DNA of 64,000 bases from Bog-473 sp963754445 (GTDB lineage Bacteria > Actinomycetota > Acidimicrobiia > Acidimicrobiales > RAAP-2), in NCBI GenBank assembly GCA_963754445.1, contig CAVWFT010000003.1, positions 124,001-188,000 of the forward strand, read 5' to 3'. The notes under the pieces are model-generated. The model had not been told where the DNA came from and did not search any database. It saw only the letters and a list, made by a program, of their open reading frames with translations. Each line of letters opens with the position of its first letter. The stretch's first letter is position 1. This document shows positions 1-8,557 of the stretch, piece by piece. The position numbers were made by a program, and so were the translations under genes.

Positions 1-1871
1 TCGGCGAGCCGCTCCTTTTGTCCGTGCTCGAGACGGTCGTCCCGGTCACCGCGGTCGAGCAGCTCGAGGAGCGAAGCCTGCTCGAAGCGTGGACGGAGGG
101 CATCGACCCCGAGCTTCGCCTGGCCCATCCGCTCTACGGGGAGATCGTCCGGGCCACGCTGCCCAGAGTCCGGCGGGCGCGGTTGAGCCGGGCCCTGGCC
201 GACGCCGTCGAGAGTGACGGCGATGTCACCGGTTCCGACGTGCTCCGGGTCGCGGTCTGGCGGCTCGACGGCGGGGGTGGCCGACCAGAATCCATCGCCG
301 CCGCTGCGCGCCGTGCGTTCCGGGCGGAGGACTACGGGTTGGCCGAACGGCTGGGCCGTGCCGGCTGGGAAGGCTGGCAAAGAGCCGATGCGGCCCTCGT
401 GCTGGGTGAGGCGCTCGACCTGCTGGGACGGGCGAAGGAAGCGGACGTGATCCTCAACGATGCGTTGCCGCGGGCAGCCAACGACCAGGAGAGGACGAGC
501 CTGGCCGTGCGCCGCGCCTCGCTGCTCTTTCGCACCCTCAACCGCGCCGAGGACGCGCAGAGAGTCGTCGACGAGGCGACGGCGGTCGTCACGGACGAAT
601 CGTGCCTGCGTGAACTGCACGCGCTCGAAGGCGACCACTTGTTGCTGGCCGGTGACGTCGCCCGGGCCATCGAGGTGGATCAGCCCCTGCTGCGCGGGCC
701 GACGGACGCCGCGTTCGCTCAGGCCTCACTCGACGTCGGGACGGCGCTCGCGTTGGCCGGGCGCACCACCGAGGCCCTCGAGCACACCGAGGCTGCGCTG
801 GCTGTTCGGCTCGATCTCGACGACGAGCTCCAGCTCTCGCGCACCGGCGTCTACGTCGTTGCGCACACCTTGGCAATGGCCTATGCCGGCCGACTGGACG
901 AGGCTGCTGCTCTTGCCGCCTCCGGCTACGACGTGGCGGTCGAGCGCGGCATCGTGGACGGCCAGGCCTGGCTGGGTTCGGTGCTCGCCAGCATCCGGCT
1001 CATGCAGGGCGACTTGCGCGCCGCGGTCAATCTGTTCCGCGAAGTGGCCGGGCTGTTCGGCCAGCTCAATCATCCGGGGAAACGCTGGGGACTGGCCGGC
1101 ATCGCGCTGGCCGCAGGCCAGATGGGCGACCGGGCCACCAGTGAGTCGGCCGTCGCAGAACTGACCACGATGCCCGTGCCCTCGGTCCGGCTCATGGACG
1201 TCAATGTGATGCGGGGCCGGGCTTGGGCCTCGGTCGCCTCCGGCGATCTCGTCGCGGCGCGGGAGGAACTCTGGGCCGCCAGGCGACTGGCGGAGGGCTG
1301 GGGACAGCTGGCCGGCGCTGCCGATGCCCTCTTCGATCTCGTGCGGATCGGCGAGAAGGAAGCCGTCGACGAACTGCGCTCGCTGGCCGGTCGGATGGAT
1401 GGTTCTCTCATGGCGGCCCGGGTCACCCATGCCGAGGCGGTGGCCACCCAGGATCCGGCTGTGGCCGGTCGCGCCGCCGAGGAGTTCGAGGCAATGGGTG
1501 CCCTGCTGATGGCGGCCGAGTCAGCGGCCCTGGACGACCAGCTCTCCCGACAACGCGGCCTGCACCGGCGGGCCGCATCCGCCACGGCCACGGCGGAACG
1601 GCTGGCCGCGCAGTGTGAGGGGGCTCGCACTCCCGCGCTCTCGCTGTCCCAGGATTCCGAACGCCTTTCCGCACGCGAGCGTGAGGTCGCGCTGTTGGCC
1701 GCCACGGGCCTGACCAGTCGAGAAATGGCCGGGCGACTCTTCCTCTCGAAGCGGACAGTGGACAATCACCTCCAGCGCATCTACACCAAGCTGGGTGTGA
1801 CCGGTCGCCACGAGCTCGCTGACCGGCTGCACGATGCGCCGGGCGAACGAAACGGCGAACCGGAGGGGTAG
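1..1871 (+). CDS. LuxR-family transcriptional regulator, C-terminal part (5' truncated by window)
   Basis: The reading frame is open from the first bases of the window, so the gene starts upstream; the TTG at 18 is not a convincing start. About 620 residues are visible. Most of this is an Ala/Leu-rich helical region with repeated 'AL.L.GR..EA' spacing, as in TPR-like solenoids. The last ~60 residues hold a LuxR/GerE helix-turn-helix: LSAREREVALLAATGLTSRE followed by RTVDNHLQRIYTKLGVTGR. This is the layout of large ATP-dependent LuxR (LAL/MalT-type) regulators, whose N-terminal AAA ATPase would lie outside the window. The ligand and targets cannot be told. The gene converges with the small minus-strand pair downstream. 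Confidence 0.88.
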   Translation, partial: GEPLLLSVLETVVPVTAVEQLEERSLLEAWTEGIDPELRLAHPLYGEIVRATLPRVRRARLSRALADAVESDGDVTGSDVLRVAVWRLDGGGGRPESIAAAARRAFRAEDYGLAERLGRAGWEGWQRADAALVLGEALDLLGRAKEADVILNDALPRAANDQERTSLAVRRASLLFRTLNRAEDAQRVVDEATAVVTDESCLRELHALEGDHLLLAGDVARAIEVDQPLLRGPTDAAFAQASLDVGTALALAGRTTEALEHTEAALAVRLDLDDELQLSRTGVYVVAHTLAMAYAGRLDEAAALAASGYDVAVERGIVDGQAWLGSVLASIRLMQGDLRAAVNLFREVAGLFGQLNHPGKRWGLAGIALAAGQMGDRATSESAVAELTTMPVPSVRLMDVNVMRGRAWASVASGDLVAAREELWAARRLAEGWGQLAGAADALFDLVRIGEKEAVDELRSLAGRMDGSLMAARVTHAEAVATQDPAVAGRAAEEFEAMGALLMAAESAALDDQLSRQRGLHRRAASATATAERLAAQCEGARTPALSLSQDSERLSAREREVALLAATGLTSREMAGRLFLSKRTVDNHLQRIYTKLGVTGRHELADRLHDAPGERNGEPEG

Positions 1872-1958
1872 ACCACCCCTCCGGGCTCGCCGCCGTACAC
1901 GCCTCTTGCAGCCGACTCCGCCGTCGGCGTGCACCTCCCACGCACGCCCTTCGGCGTG

Positions 1959-1999
1959 CCGCGGCCGGCCGGCCCCGCCTGAAGACCGGCCGGCAGCGG
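1959..1999. terminator. GC-rich hairpin between convergent genes
   Basis: The arms at 1959-1972 (CCGCGGCCGGCCGG) and 1986-1999 pair with one mismatch around a 13-base loop. The hairpin sits between the LuxR gene stop (1871) and the stop of the minus-strand gene (2009), where a bidirectional terminator is expected. There is no clear T-run, as is common in high-GC actinobacteria. Confidence 0.5.
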
Positions 2000-2008
2000 A
2001 TCCGGCCG

Positions 2009-2420
2009 TTAGGCCGGAGTGGACCAGTCCAGTGCGAGCGCGTTCGGATTCGACGCGCTCGAATCTGACTGGAATTGTGACACCGGGTGCCAGCCGGTGT
2101 GTGTGCGCCCTGGGCACGACGATGGACGTCGACACCCGACGCGGTGTGCCACCTGGTTGAAAGATCAGCAGTTCGACGGGGATGATGGGGTTGTTGTTCA
2201 GCGTGCCCGTACCAGACCCGAGCGACACCACCTGCGCCGTCGCGGTGATGGCGTCACCGGGGGGTGCGGACAGTGCTGCGTTCATCTGAGCCAGCTGTTC
2301 GTTCACGGCCTGTGTTGTGGCCATGCCGTCGAGCATCGACTGGCTCGGATCCCACTCTTCCGAGATCCCCTTCGACTGCTTACTTGCCGCCTTGATATCC
2401 CTGAAGAACCCCACCGTCAT
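2009..2420 (-). pseudogene. Conserved hypothetical protein, frameshifted near its C-terminus
   Basis: The protein starts MTVGFFRDIKAASKQSKGIS at the ATG at 2420, which overlaps the stop of the upstream gene as ATGA. The first ~120 residues read well (helical start, then a beta-rich region with TATAQVVSLGSGTG and PVELLIFQPGG). After VRFER the frame runs on without a stop far into the antisense of the LuxR gene. Skipping one base (about 2054) instead gives SNPNALALDWSTPA and a stop at 2009. That tail looks like a natural C-terminus, so the gene has probably gained one base or the assembly has an error. The intact product would be about 136 residues. Its function is unknown; coupling suggests it acts with the 2417-2809 protein. 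Confidence 0.6.
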
Positions 2421-2809
2421 GCCGCCGTGTACAGCGCGCTGAAGCGCTGACCCACATGCGGATTGGAACGCAGCCGGGACCTCCATCCCTCCGCGGCCCT
2501 GCTCCAGTCCGACCTCGTGATGCCCATTGACGCAGCAACATCTGCCGCCTTGGACTGGTCGTGGTTGCACGCCGCAAGACTCTTTGACACATCGACGTAC
2601 CGTTCGAGGCTGACCCCGGCGATCGGTTCGAAATCGGGTTCTTCATCCCCTTCTCCATGAGCCCGCCACGCATGATCCGCCGCGTGCCGGGCCGACTGGT
2701 TGGTGCTCGACGCGGGGTGATGCCGGCTTCCGAGTTGACTCGCCAAGTCCGTCATCTCGGGGGCCGTGACCGACGCCTTCAATTCCTTCACTTGCTTGAA
2801 AATGCCCAT
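2417..2809 (-). CDS. Small hypothetical protein, DUF6620-like
   Basis: The product has 130 residues. The start at 2809 is chosen because a strong ribosome-binding site (GAGGAGGGG) lies just upstream; the longer frame reaching 2929 has none and reads as low-quality sequence. The N-terminus MGIFKQVKELKASVTAPEM is helical. The C-terminal half contains EPIAGVSLERYVDVSKSLA and later GITRSDWSRAAEGWRSRL. This spacing resembles the DUF6620 type of small domain (I..GV.LE.YA, then a W...GW motif), by memory of that family. There is no signal peptide or membrane segment. The stop overlaps the next start (ATGA), so the two proteins are translationally coupled. Confidence 0.7.
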   Translation of the reverse strand: MGIFKQVKELKASVTAPEMTDLASQLGSRHHPASSTNQSARHAADHAWRAHGEGDEEPDFEPIAGVSLERYVDVSKSLAACNHDQSKAADVAASMGITRSDWSRAAEGWRSRLRSNPHVGQRFSALYTAA

Positions 2810-3082
2810 CACCCCTCCTCTTGCACTCCACTCGCGGCAGCGCCCCCGCGGACCGGGGGATTCCAGGGGGACGAGCCAACACCAGGATCGGCGAAGTCGA
2901 TGCCGTTGTCGTGAGTACCTGGTGCTCATTCCCGCCTCCCGCTGCCCGGCCTTCCTCGGGTCGTGAAGGGCCGGCCATCATCCACAGCAATCCCTCAGGC
3001 TCGCCACCCCGTACTACCCATGTCACGCGGGTCCCCGCGTCGTCGTGCGCGGGGACGGGAACCACACCTCAAGGAGGTCGTT

Positions 3083-4237
3083 ATGACTGGTAGGGCCCTG
3101 TCCTGTTGTCTCGCTCGTCACGGAACCGCACTGCTCGCGGTGGCCGGCCTCGGAACACTGGGCGCCGCAGGAGTGGCCGCCGATCCGGCCGGCGCCGCCC
3201 CGACCCCGTTCCTGGCCCAGTTCTCAACCGTCACGAATGTGGCCTCCACCGTGCCGAGCGACGGAGACGTCAACCCCTACGGCATCGTCTCCGTTCCGAC
3301 GACCACCGGGAACCTCGTCGCCGGCGACACGCTGGTCTCGAACTTCAACGATCGCTCGAACGTGCAGGGCACCGGCACCACGATCGTCCAGATCTCGCCC
3401 TCGGGAACGCAGACCCTCTTCGCCAACATCCAGCGCAACCAGCTCGGGGGACGCTGCCCCGGCGGCGTCGGCCTGACCACCGGTCTCACCGTCTTGAGCG
3501 ATGGCTACGTGGTGGTCGGCAGCCTGCCGGCCAAGAACGCCGGGGCCGGACCACCCGAAGCCGGATGTCTCATCGTGCTCAACAGCGCGGGGCAGAGCGT
3601 CGAGACCTGGGCCAGCAGCCAGTTGATCGACGGCCCCTGGGATCTGTCGTCGAGCAAAGTCGGCAACATCGACGAGATCTTCGTGACCAACGTGCTCAAC
3701 GGGACGGTGGCGGCGAACGGTCAGCCGGTGAACGGGGGCACCGTGGTGCGCCTCGACGTCACGCTCCCGACCGGGAAGGCGCCGGTGCTGATCAGCGGAA
3801 CCACCGTTGCGAAGGGCTTCACCGAGGAACTGAACCAAGCCGCCCTGGTTCTCGGCCCCACCGGTGACGCCCTCGGCAAGAACGGCACGCTCTACGTCGC
3901 CGACACGGTCAACAACCGCATCGCCATGGTGCCCGACGCCACTACCCGGACCCAGCCCATCCACGGCGGGGGCGTGACACTGACGTCGGGTGGAACGCTC
4001 AATGCACCCCTGGGGATGACCTTGGCCCCGAATGGCGACATCATCACGGCCAACGGTGGCGACGGGAATGCCGTGGAGACCACGCCGGCGGGTCACCAGA
4101 TCGACACCGTGCAGATGGACCCACTCAACGCGGGTGGAGATCTCTTCGGTCTGATCGTGGCGCCGAACGCGAACGGCATCCTGTTCGTCGACGACGGGGA
4201 CAACACCCTGAAACTGTTCGGGCCGCCCGCGACCTGA
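3083..4237 (+). CDS. Secreted NHL/SMP-30-like beta-propeller protein
   Basis: The product has 384 residues. The ATG at 3083 has a textbook Shine-Dalgarno (AAGGAGG, 3071-3077). A Sec-type signal peptide is clear: MTGRALSCCLARHG, a hydrophobic run to GVAA, and an AGAAP cleavage area around residues 38-42. The mature part has repeated six-bladed propeller strands, for example GLTVLSDGYVVVGSLP, NGTLYVADTVNNRIAMVPD, PLGMTLAPNGDIITANGGDG and ANGILFVDDGDNTLKLFG. No catalytic residues can be assigned. A role in binding or sensing outside the cell is an inference. It is transcribed away from the 2417-2809 gene across a 273-base gap. Confidence 0.75.
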   Translation: MTGRALSCCLARHGTALLAVAGLGTLGAAGVAADPAGAAPTPFLAQFSTVTNVASTVPSDGDVNPYGIVSVPTTTGNLVAGDTLVSNFNDRSNVQGTGTTIVQISPSGTQTLFANIQRNQLGGRCPGGVGLTTGLTVLSDGYVVVGSLPAKNAGAGPPEAGCLIVLNSAGQSVETWASSQLIDGPWDLSSSKVGNIDEIFVTNVLNGTVAANGQPVNGGTVVRLDVTLPTGKAPVLISGTTVAKGFTEELNQAALVLGPTGDALGKNGTLYVADTVNNRIAMVPDATTRTQPIHGGGVTLTSGGTLNAPLGMTLAPNGDIITANGGDGNAVETTPAGHQIDTVQMDPLNAGGDLFGLIVAPNANGILFVDDGDNTLKLFGPPAT

Positions 4238-4265
4238 TCCCGCGCCCGGTGCGGCGGGGGCCGTG

Positions 4266-5015
4266 CTACGTCGAGTCCGGCCTCCATGCCGCTCCCGAGC
4301 CAGCCCCCGCTCCGGACCCATCGGGACCGACCACCAGCCCGTGGCGCTGCGCATAGAGCGCCGCCTGCGCCCGATCCCGGCTCTGGGTCTTGGCGAAGAT
4401 CCGGTTGATGTGTGTCTTCACCGTGGTCTCGGCCACAAAGAGACGTTCGGCGATCTCGGTGTTCGACAAGCCTTCGGCGACGAGCGCGAGCACCTCGACC
4501 TCTCGCTCGGTGAGGCCGTCGGGAAGCTGCTGCGGGCGGCCGCCAAGCGGTTCGACACCGTGCCCGCCCGGTCGTGACTCGCCGGGTCGTCGCTCGCCGG
4601 CGCGCTCCGCAGCCCGAAGGAGGGTGGCCTGCACGCCCGCATCGAGGACCGTCTGCCCGGCGACCGCCGCATCGAGCGCGCGCCGGATGTCCTCACGACC
4701 CGCGTCCTTCGTCAGGTATCCGGCGGCGCCGGCCGACAACGCGGCCAGGATCGATTCGTCGTCGGCATAGGTCGTGAGCACGACGACGGAGACCCCCGGG
4801 TATTGGGCGCGAATGGCTCTGGTCGCCTCCACGCCGTCGAGGCGCGGCATGCGCAGATCCATCAAGACGACATCGGGGGCATGGCTCCCGACCAGCTCGA
4901 CGGCCTCGACGCCGTCCCCGGCCAGCCCCACCACCACCGTGGCGGGGAACCCCTCGACGATGGTGGCCAGACCCTCCCGCACGACCCTCTGATCATCGGC
5001 GATCAGCACCTTCAT
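4266..5015 (-). CDS. NarL/FixJ-family two-component response regulator
   Basis: The product has 249 residues. The receiver domain occupies residues ~1-120: acidic pocket in MKVLIADDQR, phosphorylatable Asp in PDVVLMDLRMPRLDG, Thr in VVVLTTYADD, and Lys in YLTKDA. A Gly/Pro/Arg-rich linker follows, then a LuxR helix-turn-helix (LTEREVEVLALVAEGLSNTE, then VAETTVKTHINRIFAKTQSR). It overlaps the stop of the histidine kinase gene by four bases (ATGA), so it is translated right after its partner kinase. Its targets are unknown. The linker between receiver and output domain is somewhat long and Gly/Arg-rich. Confidence 0.95.
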   Translation of the reverse strand: MKVLIADDQRVVREGLATIVEGFPATVVVGLAGDGVEAVELVGSHAPDVVLMDLRMPRLDGVEATRAIRAQYPGVSVVVLTTYADDESILAALSAGAAGYLTKDAGREDIRRALDAAVAGQTVLDAGVQATLLRAAERAGERRPGESRPGGHGVEPLGGRPQQLPDGLTEREVEVLALVAEGLSNTEIAERLFVAETTVKTHINRIFAKTQSRDRAQAALYAQRHGLVVGPDGSGAGAGSGAAWRPDST

Positions 5016-6535
5016 CCCGACACCGCCCTGTCGATCCTCCTGACACCGCCGTCGGTGCCCGCACTGCCGGCACTGCCGTAGGTGCCGGCAGTGTCGTGGG
5101 TGCCGGCGTTCCCTCCGCTCCCGCGTGAACCCGTCGGCTCCGCCGAACCCGCGGCGGAGGCCAATGGCACGACAGCCCTCACTCGCCAACCGTCCGGTGT
5201 CGGGCCCACCTCCACCTCACCCCCGAGAAGGGCCACCCGCTCGGCGATGCCACGCAGCCCGTAACCGCCGCCACTCGTGGCGAGGAACTCCAGCGGCCGC
5301 TGCGGACGGCCCGAACCGGTCCCGGTGCCGGAGCTCGTCCCGGGACGGTCGGCCCGCTCCCCTGCCCCTGCCCCCGCCGCTGCCCCCGCCTCCGTACCGG
5401 CCGTCGGCTCCGCCCCTGCCCCCGCCTCCGCCCCCGCCTCCGCACCTGCCCCCCCTGCTGGTGCTGCCGCCGACGCCACGTTGTCCACGCACAACGACAC
5501 CGACCCCGTCCCGAACGCCAACACCACCGACGTCGGCGTCCCCGGGGCGTGCTTCATCACGTTGGTCAATGCCTCCTGCGCCACTCGATACAGGCTCATG
5601 ACCACCGGCGCGGGCAAGCGTTGCAGGTCTCCGGCCACGGTGAACGCAGCCTCGTGGCGCCCGGCGAGGCGGCGGAGCTGGTCGTCGAGGGGAGCGGCGT
5701 CGTCACGGAGCGCCTGCACGGCTCCGCGCGACTCGTTCAACCCTTCGCGCACGAGTTGCTTGGTCTTCTCGAGCTGGGCCCGCACCGCCGTGCTCGTCTG
5801 GGGCTCGCCATCGACCACGGTGGCGAAGGCCTCGAGCTGGAGCGAGAGCGCGGCCAGCGTGTGGGCCAGCACGTCGTGGATCTCGCGGGCGAGGTGGTTG
5901 CGCTCGCCGAGGAGCTCGGCCCGGGCCCGCTCCACCTCTCCCTTGGCCATCTCGACTTCCATCTGCGCCGCTTGCTCCGTGCGCTCGACCGTCTGGCGAC
6001 GGGTGAAACCGATGAGCGCCCCGGCCAGGATGGCGGCCAGGCCACCCCATGCGATGGCGAACGAATGGTCCGACGCCAGGACGGCGATCACCATGGCCAG
6101 CCATCCGGCCGTCCCGATCGCCGCCGCGGCCCGGAGCCGCCATGCCGTCGCCGCCCCCAAGGTCGCCACCGCCGGGAAGACCATGCCCACCGGGGCGAAG
6201 GCGGCCAAGGCCCCGCCCGCCAGGGAGACGATGACCAGAACCGGGGCGGTGGCCCACCCGATCGAGCCCCGGACGAGGACCCAGACCAGCCAGGCCGCGC
6301 CGGCGATCCCCAACAGCACGAACGCCGCGGTGCGATCCGCCCCGTGCTCGTAGTGGCGGGCGTAGCTGAACGCACCCCAGGCCAGGAGGCCGAGCGAGAC
6401 CACGGCGATCCCGTCGGCCAGCGTCGTGCGCGGGATCGGCAGCGGATCGGGCTGCTGACTCACGGTGCCCCTCAGGGTGCGGGAGGCAGGTGACCGGCCC
6501 CAGAGCGGGTCGGGCTGCTGATTCACGCCGCCCAT
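5012..6535 (-). CDS. NarL-type sensor histidine kinase with Ala/Gly-rich insert in its ATPase domain
   Basis: The product has 507 residues. The N-terminal half has five or six hydrophobic membrane segments (from LADGIAVVSLGLLAWGAFSY to IAWGGLAAILAGALIGF). A coiled-coil follows (VERTEQAAQMEVEMAKGEVE), then the HisKA_3 dimerisation/phospho-acceptor motif LAREIHDVLAHTLAALSLQL. The HATPase domain has the N-box ALTNVMKHAPG and the G-box GGGYGLRGIAERVALLGG. Between those boxes lies an unusual ~60-residue low-complexity stretch of Ala, Gly, Glu, Thr. The start is taken at the ATG 6535. The N-terminus holds a duplicated QQPDPL segment with a GTG before each copy, so a shorter start is possible. It is coupled to the response regulator gene by ATGA. 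The signal is unknown. Confidence 0.92.
   Translation of the reverse strand: MGGVNQQPDPLWGRSPASRTLRGTVSQQPDPLPIPRTTLADGIAVVSLGLLAWGAFSYARHYEHGADRTAAFVLLGIAGAAWLVWVLVRGSIGWATAPVLVIVSLAGGALAAFAPVGMVFPAVATLGAATAWRLRAAAAIGTAGWLAMVIAVLASDHSFAIAWGGLAAILAGALIGFTRRQTVERTEQAAQMEVEMAKGEVERARAELLGERNHLAREIHDVLAHTLAALSLQLEAFATVVDGEPQTSTAVRAQLEKTKQLVREGLNESRGAVQALRDDAAPLDDQLRRLAGRHEAAFTVAGDLQRLPAPVVMSLYRVAQEALTNVMKHAPGTPTSVVLAFGTGSVSLCVDNVASAAAPAGGAGAEAGAEAGAGAEPTAGTEAGAAAGAGAGERADRPGTSSGTGTGSGRPQRPLEFLATSGGGYGLRGIAERVALLGGEVEVGPTPDGWRVRAVVPLASAAGSAEPTGSRGSGGNAGTHDTAGTYGSAGSAGTDGGVRRIDRAVSG
5359..5470. repeat. Low-complexity GCCCCTGCCCCCGCC-type repeat inside histidine kinase gene
   Basis: Short imperfect repeats of gcccctgcccccgcc / gcctccgcc encode Ala-Gly-Glu-rich sequence in the kinase. 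The reading frame is kept, which suggests slippage-driven expansion in units of three bases. The insert lies between the N-box and G-box of the ATP-binding domain, roughly where the flexible ATP lid is. Confidence 0.75.
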
Positions 6536-6669
6536 GATGGTCCCTGGCGCAACACGACGGGCGGGCGCGGCCGGGCGGCCCGGGCGTGGAGGTGTCCGGG
6601 CCGCCCGTGGGGGGCGCCGCTCGTCGGGAGAACGGTCGTCATCGCGAGGGTTTCGGCGCCGGCTCGGGA

Positions 6670-7233
6670 CTAGGCCGCCATCTCGGCCGTCAACGGGTCG
6701 TCGAAGGTCGACGACCCGTTCGACGCCAGTGCGAGGGCGTGGTCCCGCTGCACCCTGTGCCCCCGCCAGGCCAGGACGCCGGTGCGCACGAGCGCCTCGC
6801 TGAGGGCCATCAGGATGAGGGCGGCGGTCCAGGCCGTGGCGGCGGTGATGGCGTGTGCCGCCGAGAAGCGCTCGATGGCCGCCCCGCCGCCGTGCGTGGC
6901 ATAGAGCTGGAAGGCCAGGCGGCAGCCGGTGCCGAGGATCCAGAGGCCGGCGGCGACGAGTCCGGCCTTGGCGATCGGGATGCCGTCGGCCCCGGGCCGC
7001 ACTCTGGTGAAGTGACCGGCCAGGCCGCCGAGCGTCGCCCCGATCAGGGCGCAACCGACCACGATGTAGAGGTCGTTGCCCGACGTCGGCACCGTCTTGA
7101 GGTACTTGACGGCCACGTAGGCCACGATCGCCACCGGGAGCAGCAGGGCCTTGGTGGTGAGCTTCCGCCCGCGGACCTGGAAGAGCACGATGGCGATGAG
7201 GCTGATGTCGATGAGGTAGTCGGAAAAGGTCAT
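6670..7233 (-). CDS. Multi-pass membrane protein, DUF1453/CcdC-like
   Basis: The product has 187 residues, starting MTFSDYLIDISLIAIVLFQV at 7233. Five or so hydrophobic helices follow: VAIVAYVAVKYL, LYIVVGCALIGATLGGLAGH, AGLVAAGLWILGTGCRLAF and ITAATAWTAALILMALSEAL. The 'R(G)RKLTTKALLLPV' then 'GALIGATLGG' pattern resembles DUF1453/CcdC-like membrane proteins; this is a tentative match from memory. The C-terminal ~35 residues are polar. It lies 134 bases upstream of the histidine kinase on the same strand and could be part of that transcript, perhaps as a partner of the sensor. It is divergent from the esterase gene. Confidence 0.65.
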   Translation of the reverse strand: MTFSDYLIDISLIAIVLFQVRGRKLTTKALLLPVAIVAYVAVKYLKTVPTSGNDLYIVVGCALIGATLGGLAGHFTRVRPGADGIPIAKAGLVAAGLWILGTGCRLAFQLYATHGGGAAIERFSAAHAITAATAWTAALILMALSEALVRTGVLAWRGHRVQRDHALALASNGSSTFDDPLTAEMAA

Positions 7234-7274
7234 GCCTCCAGTGTCCGCATCGAGGCCCGCGGCGGCGTCCACCC

Positions 7275-7310
7275 ACGGGTGGAACGACGGGTGGAACGAC
7301 GGGTGGAGGG
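7275..7310. repeat. Three tandem 12-base repeats in a divergent promoter region
   Basis: The unit ACGGGTGGAACG occurs at 7275-7286 and 7287-7298, with a variant (ACGGGTGGAGGG) at 7299-7310. The repeats lie between the starts of the membrane-protein gene (7233, minus) and the hydrolase gene (7355, plus). Regularly spaced direct repeats here could be a binding array for a regulator, or slippage products. Confidence 0.7.
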
Positions 7311-7354
7311 GCAGGTGGAGGGCCCGAACGGGTGCCCCTCCTACGCTGTGCCCC

Positions 7355-8479
7355 ATGGCGATGGGGAACCGGCCCGACGTCGAGACCGCCCAGGCTCCCG
7401 TCGCCGCCCTCGACGTGGTCCTGCTGGCCCAGCAGCTTGGCGCCGCCCTCCTGCGGGTGCCCTTCCGACGCCCCCTGCGCCAGGGCGGCTCCAACCCCGC
7501 CGCCAACCTGGGCATCTCCGTGACGCGCGAGGTCATCCGCAGCTTCATGGGCTACACGTCGTCGCTGCCCGTTCCCGAATTTCGCAGCATCGAGCTCGTC
7601 CTCGATGACATCTGCAAGGTCATCATGCCCCCCGTCGTGCGCTCGCTCGACGTGCTCGGGCAGCCCGTCTCCCTCGGCGGCGTCCCCGGCATCCTCTACC
7701 GGCCCCGCCGGAGCCACCCCCTCGGCGTCGTCCTGTACCTGCACGGCGGCGGCTACATCGGCACCTCGCCCCAGATGTACGCCTTCTTCACCGCCCGGGT
7801 GTGCAAGGAGACCGGCTGTGCGGTGTTCGTGGCCGACTACCGGCTGGCCCCCGAGTTCCCCTACCCGGCCGGGGCGGTCGACGCCACGGCGGCCTATCGG
7901 GCGCTCATCGACCTCGGCATCCCGCGCCAGCGCCTCTTCCTCGGCGGCGATTCGGGCGGAGGCGGCCTGGCCAACTCCATGCTTTTGGCCTGTCCCGACG
8001 GCCTCGAACCGCTCGACCCGGCCGGCCTGCTCCTCTTCTCCCCCGAAGTGGACCTGCGCCTCGACGAGCCCTCGGTGACCGAGAACGCCCACCTCGACAT
8101 CCTTCCCTGGAACATCCCGACGGCGAGCTACCTGCACGGCGAGGACGCATCGAGCGTGTCGATCTCCCCCCTGACGGCGGACCTCGACGCCTTCCCGCCC
8201 GCCTTCGTCTGCTGGGGCGGCGACGAGATGTTCCGCGATCCCATCCGGCGCTACATCGACCGCCTGCGCGCCGCCGGTGTGCAGACCCACGCCCACGAGT
8301 TCGACGGCATGTTCCACGTCTTCCCGATCCTCATGCCCTGGGCCGACAAGAGCCGGCTGGTCTTCGCCCACCTCCAGACGTTCGTGCGCACGCTGGTGGC
8401 CGACGCCCCGACGTTCGACCCTGCCGTGCTGCAGCACCTGCCCGCCTTGTCCCGCCCGGGGCCGCCTGGCGGCGACTGA
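7355..8479 (+). CDS. Alpha/beta hydrolase of the hormone-sensitive-lipase family (esterase)
   Basis: The product has 374 residues. The HSL-family signature is complete: oxyanion-hole motif LYLHGGGYIG, nucleophile elbow LGGDSGGGGLAN (Ser), catalytic Asp in CWGGDEMFRDPI and His in DGMFHVFPIL. It should hydrolyse short- to medium-chain esters in the cytoplasm; there is no signal peptide. The ATG at 7355 (MAMGNRPDVE) is chosen over a longer frame whose extra residues are encoded by the tandem repeats and look artificial. The ~100-residue cap region before HGGG is longer than in small bacterial esterases. The next gene on the strand is an MFS exporter, 78 bases downstream. Confidence 0.88.
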   Translation: MAMGNRPDVETAQAPVAALDVVLLAQQLGAALLRVPFRRPLRQGGSNPAANLGISVTREVIRSFMGYTSSLPVPEFRSIELVLDDICKVIMPPVVRSLDVLGQPVSLGGVPGILYRPRRSHPLGVVLYLHGGGYIGTSPQMYAFFTARVCKETGCAVFVADYRLAPEFPYPAGAVDATAAYRALIDLGIPRQRLFLGGDSGGGGLANSMLLACPDGLEPLDPAGLLLFSPEVDLRLDEPSVTENAHLDILPWNIPTASYLHGEDASSVSISPLTADLDAFPPAFVCWGGDEMFRDPIRRYIDRLRAAGVQTHAHEFDGMFHVFPILMPWADKSRLVFAHLQTFVRTLVADAPTFDPAVLQHLPALSRPGPPGGD

Positions 8480-8522
8480 CCCCGTCGTCCCGCCCCCGCC
8501 GCTCCGGGGGGCACCCACAACT

Positions 8523-8537
8523 GGAATCTCCCATTCC
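8523..8537. promoter_or_regulatory. Inverted repeat ahead of the MFS-TetR pair
   Basis: GGAAT-CTCCC-ATTCC sits 20 bases before the GTG start of the exporter gene; a third AGGAAT follows at about 8548. This is the expected place for an operator of the TetR repressor encoded by the second gene. The arms are short (5 bp), so the support is modest. Confidence 0.35.
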
Positions 8538-8557
8538 GCTTCTGCTAGGAATCAGCG

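Noticed and set aside
1521..2570. A 349-residue minus-strand protein overlapping the LuxR gene end
   Set aside because: Only residues ~51-170 look real; the rest follows from a frameshift and runs antisense to the LuxR gene.
5012..8518. A 1168-residue open frame on the minus strand
   Set aside because: Only the part below 6535 has protein-like sequence (the histidine kinase). The rest is antisense to the esterase and in another frame of the DUF1453-like gene.
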